In this document: piece by piece, positions 1 through 7,393 of the stretch
How positions within the stretch are numbered: the stretch's first letter is position 1
Layout of the letters: each line of letters opens with the position of its first letter
Assembly: GCA_903922325.1 (NCBI GenBank)
Contig: CAIXTG010000205.1
Location: 1 to 15,221 of the forward strand
DNA: 15,221 nucleotides
Direction of reading: 5' to 3'
Source of the DNA: an uncultured Actinomycetes bacterium
Lineage (GTDB): Bacteria > Actinomycetota > Actinomycetes > Nanopelagicales > Nanopelagicaceae
The notes under the pieces: model-generated
What the model was told of the DNA's origin: nothing
Databases searched by the model: none
What the model saw: only the letters and a program-made list of their open reading frames with translations
Program-made: the position numbers and the translations under genes

Positions 1-1449
1 CTATCCGTCTTTGGCGAAAGCACAGAGTTCACTAAAGATTACCTAATTGCCAAGATGATTAGAGATCTGCAATTAGATGTTCCTCCTCCCATTCGCTATT
101 TCTCTTGGCTCCGTGGAATTCTCGGCGGCTTATGGGGAGACTTCAATTTAGGTCTCTCTCGCTCAGATATCCCGGTCAGCGAGATCATCGCCCAAGCTAT
201 TCCAGTAACGATTAGATTAGTAATCACCGCAACTTTCCTAGCTATTATTCTCGGCGTCTCAGTTGGCATGATTACCGCGATTAGACAATACAGTCGCTTT
301 GACTATGTAATGACTTTCATTTCTTTCCTTCTATTCTCACTTCCTATTTTCTGGGTAGCTGTTCTCCTAAAGGAGTTCATGGCAATCCAATTCAATGACT
401 TCTTGGTAGATCCGGTGATTCCTCCCGCTGGAATTGTGATTACCGCTTTACTTTTCGGTTTTGTTATCGCAGGTTTTGTGGGCGGAAAGAAGTCCGGATT
501 TTTCTCAGTGTTTGCAGGAGCTGCGATTTTTGCAGGCATTGTGCTTACCTATCTCAGCGCAAGCCGATGGTTCATAGAGCCCTCACTTGGCATTTTTGGA
601 GTCACATTCCTCGCGCTATGTAACGCCGTACTTGTGATTCAACTTATCTCCGGACTGGAAAATCGAAAAGGCGTATATGCGGGTTTTGGAACAGCGATTG
701 CGATGGCCGGTCTCTACTATCCACTGCAAGGGTTAATGTCGGCTAGTGCATCATTTCTAAATGTGATCGCTATCTTTGCAATCACTATTGCTGCAGGATG
801 CGGAATTGGATTTATAGTCAGCCCAATCGATCGCCGCACCTATATTCGAATCGGATTATTTACAGCTCTGCTCTCAACCTTCCCAATTATTGTTGATAGA
901 TTCCTGCGGGAATTTGGCCAATACATGAATTCTGATGCCGTTGGTGGGCGCCCAATTCCGACCCTAGGTCAGGCAAATGATCTGCTAACACCTGAGCAAC
1001 TTGATAACTACTGGATCGCGGGGCTAGATACCGCAGTGCACCTAGTTCTACCAACTATCGCACTTACCCTGATCTCATTTGCGGGCTATGTGCGCTTTGC
1101 TCGAGGCAGTTTGCTCGAGGTATTAAACATGGATTACATCAGAACCGCTCGTGCTAAAGGTCTAACCGAGCGAACCGTAATTGTTCGTCACGGTATGCGT
1201 AACGCGATGCTTCCTCTAACAACAATCTTGGTAAATGATTTCGCTGGTTTATTTGGTGGCGCAATTATTACCGAAGGAGTTTTTGCTTGGAGAGGCATGG
1301 GCCAGGTATTTAACAACGCCATTAGAAACTACGATCTCAATCTCTTTATGGGTGTATTTATTATTTCTGCATTTTTAACCGTGATGGCTAACTTCGTCGC
1401 CGATCTTCTTTACGGTGTAGTCGATCCTAGAATCAGAATTAGGAAGTGA
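1..1449 (+). CDS. dppB: DppB-like ABC peptide transporter permease, 5' truncated, with extra membrane insert
   Basis: Inner-membrane permease of an oligopeptide/dipeptide-type ABC importer (BPD_transp_1 family); it should pair with the DppC-like protein directly downstream. The frame is open from base 1 with no stop. The usual N-terminal first helix and PGDP-type region are missing, so the gene starts left of the window; the ATG at 55 is internal. 482 residues are visible. The canonical fold is recognisable: a GDFNLGLS stretch, the helix ending SLPIFWVAVLL, the helix HLVLPTIALTLISFAGYVRF, and the EAA coupling loop around DYIRTARAKGL...RNAMLP (about 1132-1206). Between the FWVAVLL helix and the IPTLGQ/HLVLP segment lie about 170 residues (roughly 421-930) with about six further hydrophobic segments. 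Family members are normally about 310-340 residues, so this insert is unusual. The stop overlaps the start region of the next gene, as in an operon. The substrate cannot be read from the sequence. Confidence 0.9.
   Translation, partial: LSVFGESTEFTKDYLIAKMIRDLQLDVPPPIRYFSWLRGILGGLWGDFNLGLSRSDIPVSEIIAQAIPVTIRLVITATFLAIILGVSVGMITAIRQYSRFDYVMTFISFLLFSLPIFWVAVLLKEFMAIQFNDFLVDPVIPPAGIVITALLFGFVIAGFVGGKKSGFFSVFAGAAIFAGIVLTYLSASRWFIEPSLGIFGVTFLALCNAVLVIQLISGLENRKGVYAGFGTAIAMAGLYYPLQGLMSASASFLNVIAIFAITIAAGCGIGFIVSPIDRRTYIRIGLFTALLSTFPIIVDRFLREFGQYMNSDAVGGRPIPTLGQANDLLTPEQLDNYWIAGLDTAVHLVLPTIALTLISFAGYVRFARGSLLEVLNMDYIRTARAKGLTERTVIVRHGMRNAMLPLTTILVNDFAGLFGGAIITEGVFAWRGMGQVFNNAIRNYDLNLFMGVFIISAFLTVMANFVADLLYGVVDPRIRIRK
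1441..1446 (+). promoter_or_regulatory. Ribosome binding site for the DppC-like gene
   Basis: AGGAAG lies 8 nt before the ATG at 1455, a normal spacing. The in-frame GTG at 1446 overlaps this element and has no usable site of its own. The ATG at 1455 is therefore preferred as the start. Confidence 0.6.
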
Positions 1450-1454
1450 GTGAG

Positions 1455-2543
1455 ATGAGTAAAGAAAATCAAGTGACAGGTTCAAATCCTGAAAAGAACG
1501 AGAATGAGATTGCCGGTCGGGATACGGTTGGTCTTACTCAGAAGCAGATTATTGTAAAGAGATTTGTTAAGCACAAAGCTGCAATGGGATCTCTCTTTGG
1601 GCTGATTTTTATCTTTATCTTTGTATTTACAGCCACTGGTCTGCAAATCGGAAATAGCCAAAACCCAACGACCGTGCCAGGTTGGTGGAAATATAAAATT
1701 ACCGATATCGATCCTGAAGGTGCAATCGCCGCATCATGTAATGGTGGAGTGACTGGCTGTCCTACTCTTGACATTGTGCCTTCATTTTTCGATGGTGATG
1801 GAATAAAGATTGGTGAGCATCCTTTTGGCACCGACATCATTGGTACTGATTACTTTGCTTTAGTTGTGCGCGGAGCCCAACAATCAATTCTGGTTATGTT
1901 GATCGTAGGATTCTTGGGAATCGTACTTGGAACCACCATTGGGGCAATCGCCGGATTCTATGGTGGCCTTGTTGATGCAGTACTTATGAGAATTACTGAC
2001 ATGTTCTTGGTGACACCAACAATTATTATCGGATCTGTAATCGGATTTAGATTCGGTAACTTCGGGGTGATTCCGCTCGCCTTACTCTTAGGTTTCTTTG
2101 CCTGGATGGGCTTAGCGCGCTTTGTCCGCACTGAATTCCTGACACTTCGTGAACGAGAGTTTGTCGATGCCGCTCGAGTTGCAGGTGCCTCTGATCGAAG
2201 AATTATCTTTAAGCACATTCTTCCCAATGCAATGGGCATCATTATTGTTTCAGGAACTCTGCTTGCATCTGGTGCGATTTTGGCCGAATCCGCCCTTAGC
2301 TACCTTGGCTTCGGTGTAAAGCCGCCTGATGTTTCACTTGGTTTGCTGATCAGCCAATACCAAGACTCTTTCAGCATTAGCCCTTGGTTATTCTGGTGGC
2401 CAGGAACTCTAATTGTTTCAATTGCGCTCTTTGTTAACTTTATTGGAGATGGACTTCGTGACGCGTTTGATCCACGACAACGCAGACATATCTCATTTAA
2501 AGATCGCAGAAATGCAAAAGAGCTAAATGGAAAGCGCGACTAA
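1455..2543 (+). CDS. dppC: DppC-like ABC peptide transporter permease
   Basis: Second inner-membrane permease of the peptide importer (DppC/OppC group), 362 residues from the ATG at 1455. Order: a hydrophilic cytoplasmic N-terminus (about 45 residues), a first helix around LFGLIFIFIFVF, and an extended extracytoplasmic loop of about 70 residues with two cysteines (CNGGVTGC). Then comes the conserved HPFGTDIIGTDYF segment, typical of DppC just before the second helix, followed by the transport-helix core. The EAA loop is at about residues 235-256 (EFVDAARVAGASDRRI...HILPNAMG). The ending GDGLRDAFDPRQRR is the standard DppC terminus. Its start lies next to the preceding permease's stop, suggesting translational coupling. 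Its stop overlaps the stop of the opposite-strand PH gene by 4 bases. It is slightly longer than the usual 280-320 residues because of the N-terminal tail and first loop. Substrate is unknown beyond 'peptide-type'. Confidence 0.93.
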   Translation: MSKENQVTGSNPEKNENEIAGRDTVGLTQKQIIVKRFVKHKAAMGSLFGLIFIFIFVFTATGLQIGNSQNPTTVPGWWKYKITDIDPEGAIAASCNGGVTGCPTLDIVPSFFDGDGIKIGEHPFGTDIIGTDYFALVVRGAQQSILVMLIVGFLGIVLGTTIGAIAGFYGGLVDAVLMRITDMFLVTPTIIIGSVIGFRFGNFGVIPLALLLGFFAWMGLARFVRTEFLTLREREFVDAARVAGASDRRIIFKHILPNAMGIIIVSGTLLASGAILAESALSYLGFGVKPPDVSLGLLISQYQDSFSISPWLFWWPGTLIVSIALFVNFIGDGLRDAFDPRQRRHISFKDRRNAKELNGKRD

Positions 2544-3034
2544 TGAAGTCGCTTAATTCGCTCTCTAATCATGTAAGCAGCTTGCCCGCTAAGGCTGTCG
2601 AGACTTTCGCTCATGGTTCCAGATTCAGCGCTATTGGATTTGGAAAGGGGCATGTTAGTTCCGTAAAAGCCAAACTTCGTGTCGGCTATCCATCTTCGCT
2701 TGCCGCTTGCGGGAGCAACCCAGACTCGAGTCTTGCCTCCAGTGTGAATGATTTTCAAAGCCCACTTCGTTTCGAGTTCAACAACATCGCCGTAAGCAAT
2801 CGTTTCACTTCCCCAAGGGTTAACAACAAGTATTTCGTTATCACCAAGAATCAGTTTGGGTTTAATCCAGATCAAATAGGCGACACCGCTCAACACAATG
2901 CACATCAACAATTCAACAATCCGCTGACTTGGATTTTTGAGAATAAAGAGACTGTTGGCGGCGAAAAGAATCAGCAGCAGAAAAGATGTACCAGCCCAGA
3001 CGTAATTACTTTTGGGGCGGAAGGTTTCAGACAT
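2540..3034 (-). CDS. Small membrane-anchored PH-domain protein
   Basis: 164 residues. Two hydrophobic segments come first (about 12-32 and 39-57), then a bacterial PH-like domain (about 58-125). The domain's opening pattern, KPKLILGDNEILVVNPWG...IAYGDVVELETKWALKI, matches the actinobacterial Cfp6-like PH family. The topology would place the PH domain in the cytoplasm, tethered to the membrane. Function is unknown; adaptor-like roles are usually assumed. I chose the ATG at 3034 over the upstream TTG at 3061 because a GATAAT -10-like box sits exactly 6 nt before it, predicting a leaderless mRNA. The gene lies antisense between the two halves of the peptide transporter operon: convergent with dppC (stops overlap) and divergent from the ATPase gene (starts 27 bp apart). 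The opposite frame 2543-3064 lacks recognisable domains and is a shadow. Confidence 0.85.
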   Translation of the reverse strand: MSETFRPKSNYVWAGTSFLLLILFAANSLFILKNPSQRIVELLMCIVLSGVAYLIWIKPKLILGDNEILVVNPWGSETIAYGDVVELETKWALKIIHTGGKTRVWVAPASGKRRWIADTKFGFYGTNMPLSKSNSAESGTMSESLDSLSGQAAYMIRERIKRLH

Positions 3035-3039
3035 GTGCC

Positions 3040-3046
3040 TATTATC
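3040..3046. promoter_or_regulatory. Near-symmetric bidirectional -10 element
   Basis: The TATTATC sequence reads as TATTAT on + and as GATAAT on -. On the - strand it is 6 nt from the PH gene ATG (leaderless layout). On the + strand it is 15 nt from the ATPase ATG, so transcription would start about when the Shine-Dalgarno appears. Divergent transcription from symmetric -10 boxes is known in bacteria; its use here is inferred. Confidence 0.5.
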
Positions 3047-3048
3047 GC

Positions 3049-3053
3049 AGGAG
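3049..3053 (+). promoter_or_regulatory. Ribosome binding site deciding the ATPase start
   Basis: AGGAG with a 7-nt spacer precedes the ATG at 3061. This rules out the longer reading from 2986, whose extra residues have no family similarity and are encoded antisense to the PH gene. Confidence 0.75.
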
Positions 3054-3060
3054 AAAGACA

Positions 3061-4731
3061 ATGACGCAGAAAAATCACAGCGCCGAAGAGTCGAAAATAG
3101 TTCTTCAGGTAGCTAACTACAACGTAGATTTTTGGGTTGAAGGAGTCTGGTACCCGGCTGCCATCGATATGAATTTCCAGGTTGAGGCCGGAAAAGTCCT
3201 TGCCATTGTGGGTGAATCAGGCTCTGGTAAATCTACGACAGCTATGGGTTTGATGGATCTGCTAGCAACTAATGCTCGCGTTTCCGGCAGCGTAATAGTT
3301 AGAGGCCAGGAAATGATCGGGGCTAAGAAATCTCAACTACGCAAGTTCCGTGGTCGCGAGGTTGCCTATATTTTCCAAGAGCCAATGACGGCGCTTAACC
3401 CGGTTTACACAATCGGTTTCCAAATTGTTGAAACTCTACGTACCCACTTTGATATGGGCCCAAACGAAGCAAAAACTCGCGCTATTGAATTACTTACCAT
3501 GGTTGAAATTCCAACCCCCGAAGCATCATTTAATAAATATCCGCACCAACTTTCAGGTGGACAGCGTCAGCGCGCAATGATTGCTCAATCACTTGCTTGT
3601 GATCCAGGGCTACTTGTTGCTGACGAACCTACAACCGCACTTGATGTAACAGTGCAAGCTGAGATTCTTGATTTAATTCGTAATCTTCGCGACAAACTTA
3701 ACTCAGCGATCTTGCTCATTACTCACGATATGGGAGTTGTAGCAGATTTATCTGACGATATTTTAGTTATGAAGGATGGTAACACCGTTGAATACGGAAC
3801 TGCAGATCAGATCTTTAATCGCCCAAAACATCCATACACAAAAGAACTTCTAGCAGCCGTTCCAAAACTTGGTTCGGTTGCAGTCAGAGAGTTATCTCCT
3901 GAGTTAGTTGGAAAACCAGCAGTATTGAAACTTGAAAATGTCTCGATTGAATATCCGAAGAGTGGTCGCATTCCGGCTTTTCGCGCAGTTACAGATTTCA
4001 GCCTAGAGATTTTCCCAGGCGAAATTGTTGGTTTGGTGGGTGAATCAGGATCAGGTAAGACAACTGTTGGTCGTGCTGCGATTGGCTTATTGCCAACAGT
4101 TGAAGGAAAAATCGAAATTGTTGGTCGTGATATGACTAAACCAACACCACAAGAGTTACGCGAAATTCGCAGACATACCGGAATCGTTTTCCAGGATCCG
4201 GTCAGCTCGTTAAACCCACGCCTGCCAATTGGCGAAAGCATTGGCGAGCCACTCTTTCTTTCTGGCGATGCAAAAGGTGCCGAACTAGATAAACGCGTCG
4301 AAGATCTACTCGATAGTGTTGAACTTCCACGGTCTTATCGAAATCGTTACCCGCATGAACTCTCTGGCGGACAGCGCCAACGCGTAGGTATCGCACGTGC
4401 TTTGGCTCTAACGCCAGATCTATTGATTGCTGATGAACCAACTTCGGCTCTTGATGTTTCGGTACAGGCCAGATTCCTTGATCTATTACAAGAGCTGCAG
4501 GACAAATTAAAGTTTGCCTGCCTCTTCATTAGCCACGATCTTGCTGTCGTAGATATTCTTTCGCACCGAATTGCAGTAATGCAGAACGGACGCCTTATCG
4601 AAGTTGGCTCACGTGATCAGATTCTCAAGAACCCGCGCGAGGATTACACCAAGCGTCTGATCTCATCTGTGCCAGTGCCAGATCCTGCCGAGCAGCGCTT
4701 GCGCCGCGAAGCGCGTCTTGCTGGCAAGTAA
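3061..4731 (+). CDS. Peptide ABC transporter ATP-binding protein, fused DppD-DppF type
   Basis: Cytoplasmic motor of the peptide importer; 556 residues with two complete ABC domains in one chain. Domain 1: Walker A GESGSGKST (51-59), signature LSGGQ (164-168), Walker B ending D188-E189, switch histidine H222, and an oligopeptide-transporter C-terminal segment (HPYTKELLAAVP). Domain 2: Walker A GESGSGKTT (327-335), LSGGQ (434-438), D458-E459, H492, then DYTKRLISSVPVPDP. All catalytic residues are intact in both halves, so both sites should hydrolyse ATP. Fused arrangements of this type (COG1123-like) are well known. It is separated from the permeases by the antisense PH gene, so its promoter probably lies within or at the end of that gene. 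It ends 3 bp before the convergent SOUL gene's stop. Confidence 0.95.
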   Translation: MTQKNHSAEESKIVLQVANYNVDFWVEGVWYPAAIDMNFQVEAGKVLAIVGESGSGKSTTAMGLMDLLATNARVSGSVIVRGQEMIGAKKSQLRKFRGREVAYIFQEPMTALNPVYTIGFQIVETLRTHFDMGPNEAKTRAIELLTMVEIPTPEASFNKYPHQLSGGQRQRAMIAQSLACDPGLLVADEPTTALDVTVQAEILDLIRNLRDKLNSAILLITHDMGVVADLSDDILVMKDGNTVEYGTADQIFNRPKHPYTKELLAAVPKLGSVAVRELSPELVGKPAVLKLENVSIEYPKSGRIPAFRAVTDFSLEIFPGEIVGLVGESGSGKTTVGRAAIGLLPTVEGKIEIVGRDMTKPTPQELREIRRHTGIVFQDPVSSLNPRLPIGESIGEPLFLSGDAKGAELDKRVEDLLDSVELPRSYRNRYPHELSGGQRQRVGIARALALTPDLLIADEPTSALDVSVQARFLDLLQELQDKLKFACLFISHDLAVVDILSHRIAVMQNGRLIEVGSRDQILKNPREDYTKRLISSVPVPDPAEQRLRREARLAGK

Positions 4732-4734
4732 CTT

Positions 4735-5259
4735 CTATAGATTCGCCGGAATCACGATCTCGTTGTATTGAAAGAAGCTAGGTTTAAAAGGCGGATCAAA
4801 GCGACAGATTCGTGTTTCAGTAGAGAGTGCAATGTTTTCTTTAGCTGCACTTGAGCGAAGCTCGTTAGTTATCTTTCGTGAAAGTTCATCAGTTGCTTTT
4901 CCGCGAAATGATTTGGCAACGCAGATTTCGGTAGCTAATTCGCGTAATTCTATTTGAGAGTTATTGGGATTTGGCATTTGGCCAATATTCCTACCAGCTG
5001 GCATCACAAACGAGACATGCCATTCACCAGATTCGACACTATCTGCTTTTTGAGCAGTGATTACTGGAGCCGTCATCGCGATTGCTTCTGATGACTTATT
5101 GCCCTTTGAAATGTAATTAAATAACGCAGAGAAAGCACTACTTGAGGCAGTTGAATACTGCGCAGAAACTTTCACCTCTGCGATGACGCAAGGCAGATAT
5201 TCGCGAAGCTCAAAATTGTCATAAGTTTGCAGGACTTTAAATTCTTGCCGCTCAGTCAT
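4735..5259 (-). CDS. SOUL-family heme-binding-like protein
   Basis: 174 residues, no signal peptide, presumably cytoplasmic. The family is recognised from an opening like VLQTYDNFELREYLPCVIAEV, the MTAPV motif (62-66), the FVMP strand motif, and the PFKPSFFQYNEI ending. SOUL proteins (PF04832; eukaryotic p22HBP relatives) form a distorted beta-barrel and bind heme or related tetrapyrroles. In bacteria the role is unclear, and heme binding cannot be read from the sequence because the ligand residue is not conserved in the family. Length is normal. The gene is convergent with the transporter ATPase gene with only 3 bp between them and no visible terminator. The ATG at 5259 is supported by a TAGGCT box 6 nt upstream. 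Confidence 0.88.
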   Translation of the reverse strand: MTERQEFKVLQTYDNFELREYLPCVIAEVKVSAQYSTASSSAFSALFNYISKGNKSSEAIAMTAPVITAQKADSVESGEWHVSFVMPAGRNIGQMPNPNNSQIELRELATEICVAKSFRGKATDELSRKITNELRSSAAKENIALSTETRICRFDPPFKPSFFQYNEIVIPANL

Positions 5260-5265
5260 AACTCG

Positions 5266-5271
5266 AGCCTA
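5266..5271 (-). promoter_or_regulatory. -10 box of a leaderless promoter (SOUL gene)
   Basis: TAGGCT on the - strand, 6 nt before the ATG at 5259; fits TANNNT. No convincing -35; TGAACT lies about 17 bp further upstream. Confidence 0.5.
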
Positions 5272-5287
5272 CTCGAATGCATGCGAG
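5272..5287. repeat. 16-bp quasi-palindrome abutting the SOUL -10 box
   Basis: CTCGAATGCATGCGAG is a perfect palindrome except for one symmetric mismatched pair. It fills the spacer directly upstream of the -10 box, a position typical of repressor operators. Operator function is inference. Confidence 0.35.
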
Positions 5288-5325
5288 AAGTTCAGATAGA
5301 TCCATGTTTGGTTGTCAGTCTCCGC

Positions 5326-6747
5326 TTAAGGAATTACGAATCCTTGCGTGGCTAAGTATGGTTTTACTTCTTCGAAGAAATCTTTGAGTGCTACTCCATG
5401 TGCCAATTTGAAGGCTTCCTCGAATGTCTTGCCTTGTGCCACAAGTTCGTAGTTTTTAAGAATGCCGGCAACTCCCCCGTGCCAAGCCACAAGATAATCT
5501 GTCATCCTGCGACCAAGACCGTATTCACATTGGCCAAGATCTGAAAAATTAGTAGCGTTATTGCTCTCCTGCCATAGTTTCCATGCTTTATTGCACTCAT
5601 TGTAGGAAACAGGTGACTTCTCAATTTGGTTCAAATCACCGTAGTTGAATTTACCTTTACTAATCAAAGATCTAACTAGGCCTCCAAAAGTTGAGGCACT
5701 CCCCTCGCGATACCAAGCTGGATGGTTTGGATACCACGCTGAATTATTTGGGTCGCTATTAACGATTGCGGCTATGTATTGAGCAACATGGAAAGTTTCA
5801 TGAGCCGATTCAAACCAGGAGCCATCTACTCCTGCAAAAGTGTTGTTCCAGCCATTTAGATTGACGATGATCAATTTTCCGCAGCCAACTTTTCCGCCTG
5901 CACTTGTTCCTGTTGGATTTTGCCCGATCAGATATGGGCAAATTGATTCCATTTGTTTATCAGCCCACTCGGCCGTTTCATACATGTAATAAGCCGGAGC
6001 AACAGGTTTCGACAGAATTTTTCCAAGTATCTCGTTGGAAACTTCTGCGCCAATACGATTTTCTTCATTACGAGGATGCGATGGTTTCTCACTTATGATC
6101 TTTACTTTATTTCCAGCTAGGGCCGCCAAATACGGAGCCCAATCTTTAACAATTTCATCTAGCGCGATAAATAGATTGCGTTCAACAGCTGCAAGTTTAG
6201 GATAGGCAACTTCTGGAGTTGGAGTTGGAGTTGGGACAACATATGGCCCACGAATTACTTCACCTCTGATTTCTTTTTCACCCACGCCCAAGGTAATTTC
6301 AGATTTTGCTTTAGCGGTAATTAGAAAGTTATAGATTCCAGCTTTAGCAACAGTGCTATAGCGTGCCAAATATAGGTAGTTAGTTTTGCCAAAGGGCTCG
6401 TAGAACTTTGTTCGCTCATTAAGCTTTATCGTTGTTTTAAATCCACTAGGCCCTGTGATGACAACTGTGGGTAGCTGTGTATTCTTCAAAGTATTTTCTG
6501 GCTTCTTATCAACTATTAGATATTGAACTGAAAAAGCATCGCCCTCTTTAAATTGAGCACGAAATGCTTTCTTCTCGCCTGCCTTATTAAATGACGCGCG
6601 GACTGCAAATGAAACAGTTCCATCAACTAACAATGGACCTTTGGCAGCTGTTGTATCTGTATTAAGAAGGACTACTGGTTGATGTGCAACGGCAACGCCA
6701 GTGGCAAGAAAAATGAACGCAGTAACCAGCGCCAGTAACTTCTTCAT
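5326..6747 (-). CDS. Secreted two-domain HExxH metallopeptidase (gluzincin-like)
   Basis: 473 residues. A signal peptide (MKKLLALVTAF..., cleavage likely after AVA at 21) exports it. Residues about 22-165 form a beta-rich domain I recognise only loosely from actinobacterial secreted proteins (HQPVVLL, DGTVSFAVRA, NYLYLARYS). A PTPTPTPE linker (about 170-178) leads to a catalytic-type domain. There HETFH gives H316, E317 and H320, and REGSA supplies E348, 28 residues later, as a likely third zinc ligand. That is gluzincin geometry, seen in peptidase MA-like and related families. Several cysteines suggest disulfides. The start is the ATG at 6747: it opens the signal peptide and has TACCGT 6 nt upstream. 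The longer frame reading to 6912 runs through this promoter into the HEAT gene. Substrate is unknown; a general or wall-associated protease is plausible. Confidence 0.82.
   Translation of the reverse strand: MKKLLALVTAFIFLATGVAVAHQPVVLLNTDTTAAKGPLLVDGTVSFAVRASFNKAGEKKAFRAQFKEGDAFSVQYLIVDKKPENTLKNTQLPTVVITGPSGFKTTIKLNERTKFYEPFGKTNYLYLARYSTVAKAGIYNFLITAKAKSEITLGVGEKEIRGEVIRGPYVVPTPTPTPEVAYPKLAAVERNLFIALDEIVKDWAPYLAALAGNKVKIISEKPSHPRNEENRIGAEVSNEILGKILSKPVAPAYYMYETAEWADKQMESICPYLIGQNPTGTSAGGKVGCGKLIIVNLNGWNNTFAGVDGSWFESAHETFHVAQYIAAIVNSDPNNSAWYPNHPAWYREGSASTFGGLVRSLISKGKFNYGDLNQIEKSPVSYNECNKAWKLWQESNNATNFSDLGQCEYGLGRRMTDYLVAWHGGVAGILKNYELVAQGKTFEEAFKLAHGVALKDFFEEVKPYLATQGFVIP
6215..6232 (-). repeat. 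Three tandem 6-bp units encoding the Pro-Thr linker
   Basis: GGAGTT repeated three times on the + strand, encoding the PTPTPT linker between the two domains of the metallopeptidase. Such units can expand or contract in phase. Confidence 0.7.
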
Positions 6748-6753
6748 AGGAAA

Positions 6754-6759
6754 ACGGTA
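6754..6759 (-). promoter_or_regulatory. -10 box of a leaderless promoter (metallopeptidase gene)
   Basis: TACCGT on the - strand, 6 nt before the ATG at 6747. It sits in the 32-bp gap after the HEAT gene, giving the protease its own promoter. Confidence 0.5.
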
Positions 6760-6779
6760 CAGGCGCTTTGCCCTCTTTT

Positions 6780-7370
6780 CTAGGGCTTGGCGCTCTCTAT
6801 TTGCATCTCTCTGAATCTCAACAATGTAAATTTTGCTTGATTGCTGATCATTACGTCTTTCGATTTTGAAGCTTCGGTCAAAGGTAAAACAATGCACTCC
6901 CCTAGAGCGCAAAGAAATCTTGTTAATCCAAATTGGGTATCTGAATCGCCTCTACCCAATTGTGTGATCAATTTCTTAACAAGATCTGGCTTCTGATCAT
7001 CGGGAACTAAAACTGAGGCTACGCGCCAGGCAGTTGCAGCCATGAAATCATCTGAATCAAAGAGCATTTCATCAGTGATTAATCGGTAGTTGGCCTTATC
7101 CCCGATTTTTGAAAGCGTATGAATTGCTTGACTCTTAGCTTGATTATTCGATGATTGAAGTTCAGTTTCTAAGTACTTAACTACCTTTGAAACGTCATTT
7201 CTTATTAACGCCCATGACAAGGTATCTCTGACAAAGAAGTCTGGCTCTATGGCACATTGCGAAATTAAAATTTCGATAAATTCATCTTCCGGATAAGTTC
7301 CTGCCGCAAGAGCCGCCTTTAGCCGCACAGACTGATCAGGCGAATCTAGTAGAGCGCGAAGCGTGGGCAC
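6780..7370 (-). CDS. HEAT-repeat protein
   Basis: 196 residues, no signal peptide, cytoplasmic. An alpha-helical solenoid pattern runs throughout: SPDQSVRLKAALAAG, PDFFVRDTLSWALIRN, NNQAKSQAIHTLSKIGD, AATAWRVASVLVPDD, and QFGLTRFLCALGE. It matches an actinobacterial HEAT-repeat family I recall, sometimes linked to transcriptional regulators. It has no catalytic motif; HEAT solenoids act as protein-binding scaffolds, and the partner is unknown. The start is a GTG at 7370: an in-frame stop lies upstream and the only other upstream candidate is ATT. A TATTGT box is 7 nt before it, so it may be near-leaderless. It lies 23 bp after the neocarzinostatin-fold gene and 32 bp before the metallopeptidase gene, all co-directional, so co-transcription is possible. 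Confidence 0.82.
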   Translation of the reverse strand: MPTLRALLDSPDQSVRLKAALAAGTYPEDEFIEILISQCAIEPDFFVRDTLSWALIRNDVSKVVKYLETELQSSNNQAKSQAIHTLSKIGDKANYRLITDEMLFDSDDFMAATAWRVASVLVPDDQKPDLVKKLITQLGRGDSDTQFGLTRFLCALGECIVLPLTEASKSKDVMISNQAKFTLLRFREMQIESAKP

Positions 7371-7377
7371 GAGGTAA

Positions 7378-7383
7378 ACAATA
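7378..7383 (-). promoter_or_regulatory. Possible -10 box for the HEAT gene
   Basis: TATTGT on the - strand, 7 nt before the GTG at 7370. The spacing is one longer than in the other leaderless candidates, so this is weaker. Confidence 0.35.
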
Positions 7384-7393
7384 TCTCTTTAAG

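Noticed and set aside
2986..3060. Longer N-terminus for the fused ATPase
   Set aside because: The extra 25 residues are antisense to the PH gene, and AGGAG with a 7-nt spacer supports the ATG at 3061.
2543..3064. A + strand ORF of 173 codons starting right at the DppC stop, looking like a coupled operon gene
   Set aside because: Its translation has no recognisable domain or regular secondary structure pattern, while the opposite strand encodes a clear two-helix PH-domain protein over the same bases.
6748..6912. Longer N-terminus for the secreted metallopeptidase
   Set aside because: It would place a charged 55-residue stretch before the signal peptide, overlap the HEAT gene 3' end, and run through the TACCGT promoter box.
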